The notes: a model not told the origin generated them from the letters alone. Numbered from the stretch's first letter, positions 54,106 through 64,000 are shown. The stretch is 64,000 nt of DNA from Aradus depressus (GCA_963662175.1 OY759223.1:23413460-23477459), one strand, 5' to 3'. Program-made: numbers and translations.

Positions 54106-54878
54106 TATTGAGCTCAATAATCTTATTACATACATTGTTAAGGGGTACGGTTCGTGATATTTAACACTCAACGAAGCATAGTCTATACCAATTGCAGTAT
54201 TTTTTTTTTATGGAAGGATATAGCAATACTGTCTCCGTATAAAATTGATGATGCATGAAAAAAAAAAAGTGTGGATTTATCATTGGAAAATATGTGTGAT
54301 GACAGAGGTAGGTAGAGATGTGGTGATCTGTAATGAGCCGTCAATTAGGAAGTGAGTGGTCATCAATATGGACGGTGAAGCAACAGAGAGGCATAACGAA
54401 CAAATCTACATCAGGAGCCAACAGGAGCATCACTCATCTCCGTGGGTCACAGAGTCATACATCAACCGTATCCAGGCATCAACTTTCAGATAGCTACCTA
54501 CCCAACTCAACTCATCCTTTTTTTTATATATGCACACCTACTGACCACAAATAATCATTGACAGATCCTCATTCGTCTCTTTCTCATAGTGAGTCGGAAG
54601 TTGTCGTTCGTCTCCTAAAGGACTAAGTTAGACTTATACTTTGAAGACGTAATCGTGCGAAAATCCCTGATCAAGTTTTCAAAGGTGATTGTATGTTTAA
54701 GAACGTTTGAACACTTTTTGACTATGTTCACGATATCGTACTCTATGTGTGTATGTGATTATAAATTTGTGAGCGCTCTAGCGTAATCATCAAATATACT
54801 TGTGGGAAATAGGAAAATACACTTCTTGGAGGGCGCCGGTAGCTCAGTGGTATGCGTGCTTGCTTTCTGAGCTCAAGG
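53961..54878 (+). repeat. Left arm of a 918-bp inverted duplication
   Basis: Pairs with 56774-57691. By eye the arms are identical except for one base (near 54189 and the corresponding site near 57462), including the same lengths of two homopolymer runs. The arm runs from the middle of one SINE through about 720 bp of otherwise unmatched DNA into the head of another SINE. A 73-codon frame (54333-54554) has no recognisable domain. Confidence 0.9.
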
Positions 54879-54927
54879 TCGTGGGTTCGAACCCAGCCGA
54901 GGCCCTTAGTTTATTTTATCTGGGAGG
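54829..54927 (+). mobile_element. SINE 5' head
   Basis: GAGGGCGCCGGTAGCTCAGT and GTGGGTTCGAACCC, ending at TTTATCTGGGAGG. Its first 50 bp form the inner tip of the duplication arm. Confidence 0.85.
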
Positions 54928-55012
54928 TGCATGATTGAAAGTTGTGAGGTCTCCACCGCAAAAATTATTGTAGCTCTGCATAAAATGTGCCAATACACTT
55001 TATGTATATGTT

Positions 55013-55143
55013 GCAGTCAAAGTATGAATTCCAGTGAATGTATACATTAACTAGTCAATGTATACATTGACTGAATTCTTTAGTCAAAGTGTACATGGAT
55101 GTATACACTTACGTCTATGCCTTAGTGAAAGTATAAATAGCTA
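55013..55143 (+). repeat. Repeat rich in TGTATACA palindromes
   Basis: Starts CAGTCAAAGTATGAATTCCA and carries tandem AATGTATACATTGACTAG-like motifs. A longer inverted relative is at 57768-57953. Unclassified. Confidence 0.6.
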
Positions 55144-55317
55144 GCATTAATAACATAAATAGAAATATTACAAAAGTTGGGGGCGTATTTGCCGGCGTTC
55201 CGCCGGCGGGACGATATATCTGCCCCTCCCGTCGTTCCTATATTTGAAGTAGTACAGGTTCTAGCTTATAATTAAAATCAGCTTTTATTCAAAAGATCCA
55301 TTTTAATATTGTTTACG

Positions 55318-55608
55318 TGAGGGCGCCGGTAGCTCAGTGGTATGCGTGCTTGACTTCTGAGCTCAAGGTCGTGGGTTCGTAGCCCGACCGAGGCCCTTAG
55401 TTTATTTTATCTGGGAGGTAAAATAAACTTAAGCACGCCGTCCTTCGGATGGGACGTTAAGCGATGGTCCCGAGCCTGTACGTTGTCAGGTACTCGTTAA
55501 AGACCCCTATCCTAGATGAATAAAAATTTAGGGTAGGCAAAATTTAGGACTCCCACAGTAGAGTCGGGCTCATGTCCACCAGAGTGACGAAAGAGCGCTC
55601 TAATAGAA
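55318..55608 (+). mobile_element. SINE, 3' end replaced by a Penelope-like element
   Basis: Nearly consensus copy from GAGGGCGCCGGTAGCTCAGT to GACGAAAGAGCGCTC, stopping abruptly where the Penelope-like 3' end begins. Confidence 0.88.
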
Positions 55609-55643
55609 ATAAAAGACGTTGTCTTCCCACTGTTTTATTTTAT

Positions 55644-55685
55644 ACCAGAACCGGTTTTCGACGCAACAGCGTCATCATCAGTGGT
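55644..55685 (-). ncRNA. Hammerhead-ribozyme-like motif in the Penelope-like 3' end
   Basis: Same 42 nt as the H2 motifs: ACCA, CTGATGA, extra T, GACGC-TGTT-GCGTC, GAA, AACC/GGTT, C, TGGT. It lies on the sense strand of the element. Confidence 0.5.
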
Positions 55686-55689
55686 TCAT

Positions 55690-55781
55690 CTATCATAGAA
55701 TAACAAAATATACAAATAATAAAAAGTATAAATAATTCTTAAGGCATCAGGGTACAGAGTAAAATTATAAAATTAACTTAC
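55690..55781 (-). other. Intron-like segment in the Penelope-like 3' region
   Basis: On the sense (minus) strand the segment starts GTAAGTTAATTTT and ends TTCTATGATAG, both good splice-site matches. The related H2 arms are contiguous across this point, lacking 91 nt (GGTGGG joined to ATGAACC). The exact GT-AG removal would be 92 nt, so one G is unaccounted for. Confidence 0.45.
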
Positions 55782-56045
55782 CCACCCACACAGCACAGCG
55801 GTTGGAAGATAACTGGCATAGCTCTAAGGGGTGGGGGTAGCTAGGTTCACTCACTCACAACATGTAAAAACCATTCATTCCAATAAATACATTAAGTCTG
55901 TACATAATATAAACATTTTTTCATCATACAGCCAAAGAAATTATTTGTTGTCATAAACTATAAAAAATAAATACATAAATAAATACATTGTTAAAAATAT
56001 AATCACAGACTTGAATTCACAATAAATATCATTATAAAAACCATA

Positions 56046-56852
56046 TTACAATACATCTTTCACAGGACAGCTACTTCCCTTAGTTTTGGACCAATCTCCC
56101 ACACCAGGTAGGTCAGGCAGCAGAAGGGAGTTCTTAACCTCCATTTTTTTGTTAAGACTTTTTGAATCCTCATATAAAGAAAGTCGGATCTCCAAGCCTT
56201 CTAAGATATCTGTACGTCTTCCCTTGGTACCCTCGTGCAACAGTGCCACTCTATGGGTACCATTATGGCCCTCATTTTGACAATGAATAAAGAACTCGGA
56301 ATCCCTTCTTCGTAGATGTTCCTTAGTCCGTATGTGTAATTTCCTTCCTGTCTGTCCAATATATGTTGCATTACAATCACCACATGTCAGTTTGTAAACA
56401 CCGGATTTGTCCCTGAAAGGTACTCTGTCCTTCAGACTGGGGAAACAATTCCTTAAAGTGTTGTCATTTCTGTAGGCCACCCTGACTCCGTCCCTAGTAA
56501 TAGTACGACCCATCCTCTCGGACACAGGCCCTAGGTAAGGGAGTACACACCAATTCTTGTATACATCCTCATTCCTTTTCAGGCCTCGGGGCATAAGCTT
56601 ATTCTTAAGTTTTTTCTTTATCATTCTCTCGACCAACCCCGCGTCATATCCGTTGACTTCTGCGATATGTTTTATGCAATGTTTCTCCTTATCGAAATTA
56701 TCGCTGGTCAGAGGAACATGAAGCAGTCGGTTGGTGAGAAAATGAAATGCCGCCATTTTGTGTCCATAAGGAGCCTTGAGCTCAGAAAGCAAGCACGCAT
56801 ACCACTGAGCTACCGGCGCCCTCCAAGAAGTGTATTTTCCTATTTCCCACAA
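56046..56852 (-). pseudogene. Penelope-like GIY-YIG endonuclease in a chimeric ORF
   Basis: Of the 268 codons, about the first 27-30 come from the inverted-duplication arm and a SINE head. From about residue 32 the sequence is Penelope-like: FHFLTNRLLHVPL and MIKKKLKNKLMP (region after the RT). Then comes the endonuclease with G151-V152-Y153, Cys157-x2-Cys160, Y164-I165-G166, R175 and H179 (IRTKEH) and E218/E221 (ILEGLEI). The Cys pair upstream of YIG is typical of Penelope-like endonucleases, which nick DNA to prime reverse transcription. Without RT it cannot be autonomous. The stop is at 56046. Confidence 0.85.
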
Positions 56853-57691
56853 GTATATTTGATGATTACGCTAGAGCGCTCACAAATTTATAATCACATA
56901 CACACATAGAGTACGATATCGTGAACATAGTCAAAAAGTGTTCAAACGTTCTTAAACATACAATCACCTTTGAAAACTTGATCAGGGATTTTCGCACGAT
57001 TACGTCTTCAAAGTATAAGTCTAACTTAGTCCTTTAGGAGACGAACGACAACTTCCGACTCACTATGAGAAAGAGACGAATGAGGATCTGTCAATGATTA
57101 TTTGTGGTCAGTAGGTGTGCATATATAAAAAAAAGGATGAGTTGAGTTGGGTAGGTAGCTATCTGAAAGTTGATGCCTGGATACGGTTGATGTATGACTC
57201 TGTGACCCACGGAGATGAGTGATGCTCCTGTTGGCTCCTGATGTAGATTTGTTCGTTATGCCTCTCTGTTGCTTCACCGTCCATATTGATGACCACTCAC
57301 TTCCTAATTGACGGCTCATTACAGATCACCACATCTCTACCTACCTCTGTCATCACACATATTTTCCAATGATAAATCCACACTTTTTTTTTTTCATGCA
57401 TCATCAATTTTATACGGAGACAGTATTGCTATATCCTTCCATAAAAAAAAAATACTGCAATTGATATAGACTATGCTTCGTTGAGTGTTAAATATCACGA
57501 ACCGTACCCCTTAACAATGTATGTAATAAGATTATTGAGCTCAATACATAATAGTTAGTTATTATGTCTCATGCCCGGGCTTTAACTACGAGGTCATATC
57601 GCCTACTACCAGAGCGCTCTTTCGTCATTTTGGTGGACATGAGCCCGAATCTACTGTGGAAGCCCTAAATTTTTATTCACCTAGAGCAGGA
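56774..57691 (-). repeat. Right arm of the 918-bp inverted duplication
   Basis: Reverse complement of 53961-54878. Its inner border joins a SINE head (56774-56823) directly to Penelope-like sequence, and its outer border lies inside SINE sequence at CTAGAGCAGGA. Confidence 0.9.
57556..57691 (-). mobile_element. SINE 3' part (in the duplication arm)
   Basis: Minus-strand copy from ATGCCCGGGCTTTAACTACG to TTTTTATTCACCTAGAGCAG, with an ATAACTAACT tail. It is the mirror of the SINE at 53961-54105. Confidence 0.85.
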
Positions 57692-57767
57692 TAGATATTT
57701 ATATTGTAAAATAAATTTTGAAGTTTAGTTTTAGTTTTTTTTTTTTTTACAAAAACCTTTTTTTCTC

Positions 57768-57953
57768 ATTTATTTATACTTTCACTAAGGAACACTAGAA
57801 AATGTATACATTGTCTAGTAAATGTATACATTCTCTAGCAATAGTGTTCATTTTTATAATCAATTGATACTTTCACTAAAACGGCTAGTTAATGTATACA
57901 TTGACTAGTTAATGTATACATTCACTGGAATTCACACTTTGACTGTGACATAT
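57768..57953 (-). repeat. Longer TGTATACA-rich repeat
   Basis: In reverse it starts GTCAAAGTGTGAATTCCAG and has five AATGTATACATT motifs with CTAG spacers, ending CCTTAGTGAAAGTATAAAT. This is the same order as at 55013-55143, with extra internal units. Confidence 0.6.
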
Positions 57954-58262
57954 ATATTTTTTGTGGAATTAGTTTTATTATACAAAAGTAAAACATGTTT
58001 CATTGTTTTTATTTATTTTATTAGCTTTCCACTCTATCTACACATATCGCAGAAATACATTCGGACAAATAGATATATGTTTACAGTAGTCTGTGAAAGT
58101 TTGTCCTATCTGCCTGATTTGGGAGTAGACAAGAACGTTAAACCAAACACTGAAACTTCTTAATAGCACCAACTGTAAGTTTATGAATATTTACTGCTTT
58201 TTTTTATATTATAGTGAATGTAGCCTGTATTCATACCGTTCTTACAGTAATGTATTGTTAGA
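57954..58262. other. H3-related scrap, then no gene
   Basis: 57955-58030 (TTTGTGGAATTAGTTTTATT, then TTTTATTTATTTTATTAG) loosely resembles the H3 arm. No supported gene. Confidence 0.3.
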
Positions 58263-58490
58263 TAGTTATTATGAAGCGGCTATAATACAAGGTCATATCG
58301 CTTACTATCAGATCGCTCTTTCGTCGCACTGCTGGACATGAGCCCGACTCTACTGTGGGAGTCCTAAATATTTACCCAGGTAATCTACCTTTAACGAGTA
58401 CCTGACATCTTACCGGCTCTAGACCATCGCTTAAAGTCTTTGTGCGCACAGTAGACTAGCAAGCTTCCACTGAGCTACCGGCACCCTCTT
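58263..58490 (-). mobile_element. SINE, internally deleted
   Basis: Minus strand from GGCTATAATACAAGGTCATA to the head CCACTGAGCTACCGGCACCC. Part of the body next to the B box is lost. Confidence 0.75.
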
Positions 58491-58967
58491 CTTGTTCTAC
58501 AGTTCTGGTTATACCCACCAGGCTCTCTCACAGTATGAAATAGGTTCGTTATCATAAAATAGCCAGTGGATGGTAGGAGCAGGAACCCGACTGATGTGTG
58601 ATGTATGACTGTTCATTCGTCATCATTTGGAGAGTTGGACACAGGAGACTGATGGATGGCTCGTTGGCTTACCTCATTACAAATGTTGAATCAGCTTCAT
58701 CCTCACTCATACATTAGTTTACCTCACCAACGACCAGCCACTCATCAATAATCATCCTAGCGTCACCCCCCACCGGACATTTTATCTCCCCCCCCCCCCC
58801 CCCCCCCCCCTGCCATACAAATTTATATACTATACTCTCACATTATCCATCAATGCGGGACCACCGGAGGTGTAAACCCACCCCGTAGAGTGCACTTCGA
58901 AATTACGACCCCACTGAATTTTTCACAGTCAATGACCTAGGCGCCTAGAATCACGTAAGAGGTGAAA
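58491..58967. other. No gene seen; long C homopolymer
   Basis: A run of about 28 C at 58783-58810; the flanking sequence has no recognised feature. Confidence 0.35.
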
Positions 58968-59195
58968 AAACCTTGAGCACGCCCTCCCTTGAATGAGTCG
59001 TTAAGCGATGGTCTCGAGCCTGTACGATGTCAGGTACTCGTTAAAGATCCCTACCCTAGATGAATAAAATTATAGGGTAAGCAAAATTTAGGACTCCCAT
59101 AGGAAAGTCGCGCTCATGTCCACCAGAGCGATGAAAAAACGCTCTGATACTAAGCAATATATAAATTCATTGGGCATGAGCCACAATAAATAACC
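58968..59195 (+). mobile_element. SINE, 5' truncated
   Basis: Starts CCTTGAGCACGCCCTCCC and ends GGGCATGAGCCACAATAAAT, with many substitutions. Confidence 0.75.
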
Positions 59196-59563
59196 CGAAA
59201 ATATATAATGTATTAATTCGCAATGGCTTCTCATAACGTTCCCACCCATACAATCTTCCCCAAAGACAGGCGGTGCTTGCCTAGTGATCAACCTTTTCCT
59301 TCATTGTCGCCTCTCACTTTAGCTCTCTTCTCGGTCTGATTCCACTGCTAGACAGAGGCTAGGCCGATACGGGGGGCACGGGAGATCACCCGCACCCCCG
59401 CTACCTCCTCTACATCCATTTAGTTGCAAGAATAAGGACAGTATCATGGAGGCGGTTTTTTTTTTCATGATTTATCATTATTTGTACATTATTTTGTACA
59501 TAGTTTTCTTTATTTTTTTTTATATAAGAGAGAGAGAGAAAATAATAATAAAAAATAAATACC

Positions 59564-59627
<64 letters not shown>

Positions 59628-60069
59628 GTATATATTTTTGTGGAGTTATAGAATATAAAAGTTAATGAAGTTCTTTGTTTTTATTTATTTTATTACTTCC
59701 CTATTTTTCAACTATATCGAGAGAGATTGCAAAATATATTTGGATATTGACATGTTACTAAATTTTAGACAGAATAAGTGCGATTTCCTGAGTAATTCTG
59801 GCTTGAAGATTGATAGACCAGGTTAGCCCCTGTCTATATGTCACTCCTCAAACCTCCTGCCCTCTCTGATGTGTAAAATTCCACAGAACCCTTTTTAATA
59901 GGGTGTCCAACCTTCATTCACTCTCATGAAACCTCAGGGATTTTTTTTTTTTCCAACTTCATCTCGATCAGCGACACCCTTCAATTACTTCTCCCTACCC
60001 GTTGTCAATCTGCCCCGTTTTTTTTCCCCCCCCCCCTCCCGATTTTAAGAGGAACAAAAAGGACTCAAT
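59196..60069. other. No gene seen; TA microsatellite
   Basis: A TA dinucleotide array at about 59567-59622. 59630-59720 is loosely related to H3 (TTTTTGTGGAGTTATAGAAT). A GC-balanced part at 59230-59430 has no coding signature. Confidence 0.4.
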
Positions 60070-60379
60070 TCAACTTGTATAACTTCCCCTGGTATAGAGG
60101 AAATGATGTAATCGGTCAGAAATTTGATTTCATTGGAATTTCGACTCCCTGATTCAAAAAATGAAACCAAAAAAGGCCATGAATTAATTTATTACTTTTT
60201 CGCTATCCCTACAAAACCAATCGACCGTTTGGGCTAAAAATTAATAGTTAACTTATATTGACTTCTGAATCCTCATACTAAATGTTGTGTCGATACATTC
60301 ATTATATCGGACGTTACTATGGTTTTTTGAATCGAATCTTTCTTCTCACTTCCCTTCGGCCGACTGCGCTGAACGATTA
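60070..60379. repeat. Family A fragments in two orientations
   Basis: 60075-60140 reads from the hairpin end (AACTTCCCCTGGTATAGAGG, GTAATCGGTCAGAAATT). 60183-60370 reads in the other orientation (GAATTAATTTATTACTTTTT, CAATCGACCGTTTGGGC). Confidence 0.6.
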
Positions 60380-61307
60380 ATATATATGTGTGGTGGGCTG
60401 GTGTTTTACACCTAGGGACCTAAGCATCCAGTGCTCTTATCCCTTCCCTGTAAGCGCTGGGCTTCCCCCTTATTATATTAACTGTACGTTTATACATATA
60501 CTACCTGAACCAAGCCCTTCATGAAGTGCTCAGTCTCCCTGTTTCCTTAATGAACCTGAGAATGCTCTCATAGTCCATTCTTCTAAAGTCCTCCTCTGCG
60601 ATTATATCTCCACCAAAGATGCGGAGTCGCATTCGCGCATATCCCGAGCAGATACCCAGGAAGTGTGCCGCCGTTTCGTCTTCTTCTCCACATCTATCGC
60701 AGATAGGACTGTCCTTGACTCCTACAGTGTATAGGTGTCTATTGAACGGACCATGTCCTGTGAGAACTCCAGTCAGTTGCCTAAGCTCGTTCCTTTTGAG
60801 GTTCAGGATCCCGTCTTTCAGAACCCTGGACTCCCCTCCCGGGAACATCTCCGACTGTCTGCATGTGGTTTTTTCTCTCCATGTACGCTCCAAAAGGTCC
60901 TTAGTCCATTATATCCGAGATATTCCCAGCACCGGCTCTGCCTCCACAAAAGGCTTACTTGAACCTTCCTTGGCTAGTCGGCCTGCCTCTTCGTTTCCCT
61001 GGATCCCCGAGTGTCCGGGAACCCAGTAGAGTCCAATCTTCTTGCAGTTTACTAGGATGTTTAACTGATTTGCGCACTCCCTTACCAGCTTTGATCTAAT
61101 TTCTGCGCTGGCAAGTGCTTGGAGTGCTGCTTGACTATCGGAGAAGATTTTCACCTCCTCCATGTCACTATTTATTACCTCTCTTCTAGACGTGCATTCC
61201 AGGATCGCCATCACCTCCGCTTGAAATACCGTAGCATGGGATCCCAGCGGGATGACGGTCTCCACCTCCAGACTCGGGATCCATAGATCCAACGATTTCA
61301 AACTCAA
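60380..61307 (-). pseudogene. LINE ORF2 C-terminus: RNase H and zinc knuckle
   Basis: One minus-strand frame from 61307 to 60519 with a single in-frame TAA (60909-60911). It contains FQAEVMAILECT (catalytic Glu), VKIFSDSQAALQAL (catalytic Asp), IGLYWVPGHSGIQGNEEAGR (His, with Gly where Asp is usual), then FNRHLYTVGVKDSPICDRCG and HFLGIC (Cys-x2-Cys...His-x4-Cys). RNase H followed by this knuckle is the C-terminal layout of several RNase H-bearing LINE clades. The RT and endonuclease are absent. The frame is nearly intact, so the copy is not very old. Confidence 0.8.
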
Positions 61308-61389
61308 TCAATTTCAACAATCATTATAGCACTTACACACACAGAGAGTCATCACCGCAAAAATGGTCAAATTGTATTCAGGGGGGGAC

Positions 61390-61885
61390 CTTAATACATT
61401 ACTTCCTTAAACCGTTTGAGCTAAAATTCAGTATTTGACTTATAAAGTAGAGTCTGAATCCTCATACTAAATTTTGTGTCGATACATTGATTACGTCTTC
61501 AGATATTAGGGTATGTGAGTGGTCCTCCTTTTTCCACCAGCTGACTCTACTGAAAATTAATAGATGTTATCCTCTAAGGGCTTTGAATTCACACATGAAA
61601 TTTCGTGTCAATACATTCATTACAACGACAGTTATTAACATTTCTGTGTTGAGCCACCCCCTTAATTACCCTCTTCTCTGTGACTGGAAATCAATAGGGG
61701 TAGTTCTTAGAGAGTTTTGGGTACACATAAAAAATTTCGTGTCCAAAAACTCATTCTATTGGGAGTTATCGTCTTCACAGGCTACCGCAAAAATGGTCAA
61801 AACGTATTAAGGGAGACTTTGATTTCCGAAATGTTGAAAACTCGATCTCGGTTTTTCGCAAGATTTTAATACTTCCTTATAAAAA
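61390..61885 (+). repeat. Family A copy with repeated internal units
   Basis: Three successive units each include a GAAATTTCGTGTC- or AAATTTTGTGTC-like phrase plus ATACATTCATT or a variant (near 61465, 61595 and 61730). The end is CTCGATCTCGGTTTTTCGCA, the type shared with 20600. Confidence 0.65.
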
Positions 61886-62419
61886 AGCTTTAATCTTGGT
61901 GTTCCATTTATACGAGAAAATTCGTGGGTGAGTGAAGGACTTTTGAAGGAAAGTTAGGGACTGTGTAGTGCCCTGAGAAGGTAAGGGATGACATCAAGGG
62001 CTAAGGGCTGGAAGCTCCTTTGTTTTTCCTCGGCTGATGAAATTTAAAGCGCATCCCCCTCCAGAGGCCGTCCTTCACCGAGCCGACAGCTCCTGGCCAT
62101 AAAAGCAATAAAGGACGGATAAGGGGACGGGCAACTTGGATTTATAGACGCCGGCCCTCGGGGGCATATTTCAGGGGGGTCTGCCCCTGACGCACGCCCC
62201 CCCCCCCCCCCCCGCCCCCAACTAAGAATAATTTAAACGGTTAAATGAACAGAGACCCAGTCGTCCAGTGCACGCATCTTAGTCACTCAAAACTTTCTTC
62301 TTATGAGTTTAGGCACCCACAGGGTTAACCATGATCGGGCAGGAGAACTAGCAAGAAAGATAACTGTTAATGCCCGGGCAACTATTAATAGTTTTGCTAC
62401 AATATGCTTGCCTTTCTAG
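61886..62419. other. No gene seen
   Basis: Balanced composition, a C tract at 62198-62214, no supported frame. Confidence 0.3.
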
Positions 62420-63139
62420 TAGAGATTCGATACTATCGATAGTTTAAGGACTTTGTATTTCTGGGATCCACTGAATCGAAGGAAGGTGGTTACATTTACT
62501 GTTCTTGTAGCGTGTTTCGTTGCTTTGAACTGAAAATTTAATATTCTTTTTTGTTGTTTTGAACTGAAAAATGAGTCGTAAACGGAAGTCCGATGTGTGG
62601 AGTTACTTCGATAAAGATGTGGGTCCAAAAAAACTGGCTAAATGTCGTTTTTGCAGTGCCGAATACAGAACTTCCGGGAACACTTGCAATTTGAAGGATC
62701 ACTTGTTGGTTTTTTGTTTTATTTTATTTTGTTGAGGTTTCTGTTGTTCTAGTGTTTGACTTTAGTTGTTCGTTTTTGATGTGATAATTTCTGTTACTAC
62801 GTAACAATGGAATCTCATCTGGTCAATATAAAATATATATACTATAAGTGTTTTGAATTCATATTTTTAAGTGCAATTGAAGTTTGTAGTTTAGTTCCTG
62901 ATCGCGTTAACGATCCGATCTGATCAGTTGAAGTAGGTATTGCTGAGCTTTTTTGCTACTAAAATAAATATAGGTACCTACTTACATTGTACGACATCTT
63001 GTTTATTTGTCTTCCTTAAATTACTTACATGGTACATGTGTGCATATATATGAGCATAGAGTGACTGGATGTCATTCCTCCTTTAAAAAAAAAGGTCGAT
63101 AGTACTATTGATACTTTCAAACTGATACTTACACCCTTA
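62420..63139 (+). mobile_element. hAT-type element with a BED zinc-finger exon, 720 bp
   Basis: Flanked by CTTTCTAG (62412-62419) and GTTTCTAG (63140-63147), an 8-bp duplication with one mismatch. The ends start TAGAGATTCGATACTATCGA on the left and, inverted, TAAGGGTGTAAGTATCAG on the right, with ATAGTACTATCGA and AGTATC-type subterminal motifs. The only coding feature is the BED finger at 62571. There is no DDE/RNase H-fold transposase, so this is an internally deleted derivative that kept the transposase N-terminus. Confidence 0.65.
62571..62735 (+). pseudogene. BED zinc-finger N-terminus of a hAT transposase
   Basis: A 54-codon frame starting MSRKRKSDVWSYFDKDVG. W10 and F13 are the aromatic BED positions, C25-x2-C28 (CRFC) is the first metal pair and H44 (NLKDHLL) the first His. 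The second His expected about five residues later is replaced by Cys, and the frame then runs into AT-rich, intron-like sequence. BED fingers at the N-terminus of hAT transposases bind the terminal repeats. Most likely a residual first exon. Confidence 0.7.
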
Positions 63140-63147
63140 GTTTCTAG

Positions 63148-63509
63148 CTAACGTATTAGTAGGAATGAAACAAATTTGTGTATGGCTGAAATGAATCCGC
63201 TTTCACAACACTTTTCTTGAATGTTTCTCGAGTAGGGAAAGTAAAAAAAAGAAAGAAAAAAAAAAAAGGAAAGTTAGGTCTTTCTGTTCCACAAACCATG
63301 GTTGGACCAACTCCTGGTAACGACCGAAAGTTCAACTTCATCTGTTTAAACAAGTTTCAGAAAGTTGCGTATATTAGCCTTTTGGACAGTTTAGCGTTGT
63401 TAATTTCATGTCAGTAGGTCTGCCGAATATGAGGTGTCGAAGAGACTACGATACGAGGGGCCAAAACTTATCTATATTTCTGCTGAACTTATGACGTTTT
63501 TTTTTTTTA
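63148..63509. other. No gene seen
   Basis: Short frames on both strands around a purine tract near 63241-63270; no recognisable domain. Confidence 0.3.
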
Positions 63510-63810
63510 CTTCTCCGGCTAATATAGAGCCAGTTATGTAATCGGTCAGAAATTCGAATCAGAGATTTCAACGAAATTTCATGTTTTCCGATTCGTGTCT
63601 GTATATCTGCGAGTGCCTGTGAACTCGATAAATACTGATAGAGTAAATGTATAGACACTAAATTCCATTTGTATCCAGAATTCTCTAAGGACAACACCTA
63701 TTGCTTTTCAACCAAAACGGACAGAAGGAAGATGGGGATTAGGGTAGAGGCTTAACACAAAAAGGACGACACCAATTAATTATCAGCTAAATCAGCCGAA
63801 GGAGAGGAGG
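63510..63810 (-). repeat. Family A copy
   Basis: From AGCCAGTTATGTAATCGGTC through ATTTCATGTTTTCCGATTC to AGCTAAATCAGCCGAAGGAG. Confidence 0.75.
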
Positions 63811-63949
63811 TATTTGTTAATACAGGCCGTGAAGAAGGCACACTCAATGCCGATAGTTTAGTTTGTTCTTAACTCTTCTCCTTCCTAACACATCGTTGGT
63901 CAATCCCTAATTGATATCTGTTACATATGATTATGCAACTAAAATATAG

Positions 63950-64000
63950 TCAGTTATTATGACTCATACCCGGGCTTTAACTACGAGGTCATATCGCCTA
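63950..64000 (-). mobile_element. SINE 3' end cut by the window edge
   Basis: GACTCATACCCGGGCTTTAA followed by CTACGAGGTCATATCGCCTA. The rest lies beyond the window. Confidence 0.8.

Larger units (their letters stand above)
55609..56773 (-). mobile_element. 5'-truncated Penelope-like element
   Basis: Minus-strand element with the end of a Penelope-like polyprotein (GIY-YIG endonuclease) and a 3' UTR of about 440 bp. The 3' UTR contains a hammerhead-like motif (55644-55685) and an intron-like segment (55690-55781). The reverse transcriptase is lost. The 3' terminal sequence equals the arms of hairpin H2, identifying H2 as a relative. It lies between a SINE and the right arm of the inverted duplication. 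Confidence 0.85.

Noticed and set aside
54333..57319. Identical 73-codon ORFs on opposite strands, possible duplicated gene
   Set aside because: They are identical only because they lie in the arms of the inverted duplication. No domain, no codon-level evidence.

Overview
The window is repeat-dominated eukaryotic DNA, most likely from an arthropod. It is AT-rich, has no operons, and I recognise no intact host gene. A tRNA-derived SINE recurs about 25 times on both strands; some copies end in tandem CCTAA, the complement of the insect-type telomere repeat TTAGG. Jockey-like LINEs, a Penelope-like element, PIF/Harbinger and hAT elements and two copies of one LTR element make up most of the rest. 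A hemipteran-type insect would fit, but the species cannot be read from the sequence. Almost all open frames are transposon remnants or chance frames inside repeats.

Layout. 1-6.7 kb: SINE fragments, LINE C-terminal remnants (262-447, 2110-2600, 5259-5971) and a dispersed repeat here called family A. 6.7-11.75 kb: complete LTR element copy 1 with a 5-bp target duplication and one long coiled-coil ORF. 11.8-23.8 kb: LINE 3' ends, family A copies, a Jockey remnant carrying a small hairpin insertion, and an RNase H fragment. 23.9-25.2 kb: a long foldback element with three SINEs in its arms. 26.9-27.2 kb: an 88-bp tandem satellite. 29.8-35.2 kb: a perfect hairpin insertion whose arm was hit by LTR element copy 2 (minus strand). 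35.9-37.0 kb: a SINE split by a PIF/Harbinger element encoding a MADF-like domain. 39.5-39.75 kb: a second hairpin insertion, with hammerhead-like motifs. 42.8-43.3 kb: a 508-bp hAT-type element. 46-49.5 kb: LINE, hairpin and LTR remnants. 50.8-51.3 kb: a LINE 3' end with a 45-bp minisatellite. 53.96-57.69 kb: a near-perfect 918-bp inverted duplication enclosing a SINE and a 5'-truncated Penelope-like element with a GIY-YIG endonuclease. 60.4-61.3 kb: LINE RNase H and zinc-knuckle region. 62.4-63.1 kb: a hAT-type element with a BED zinc-finger exon.

Most notable: three separate short palindromic insertions (21.65, 29.8/35.1 and 39.5 kb), each flanked by a 12-14 bp target duplication and each with one 37-40 nt unpaired extension. 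Two carry hammerhead-ribozyme-like cores. One matches the 3' end of the Penelope-like element in this window but lacks a 91-nt stretch bounded by intron-like sequences. Together these suggest RNA-templated, partly spliced hairpin copies of Penelope-like terminal repeats. The second notable item is an LTR element seen twice with a conserved coiled-coil ORF and no visible pol. All calls come from reading the sequence by eye; identities and boundaries are approximate unless a target duplication fixes them.
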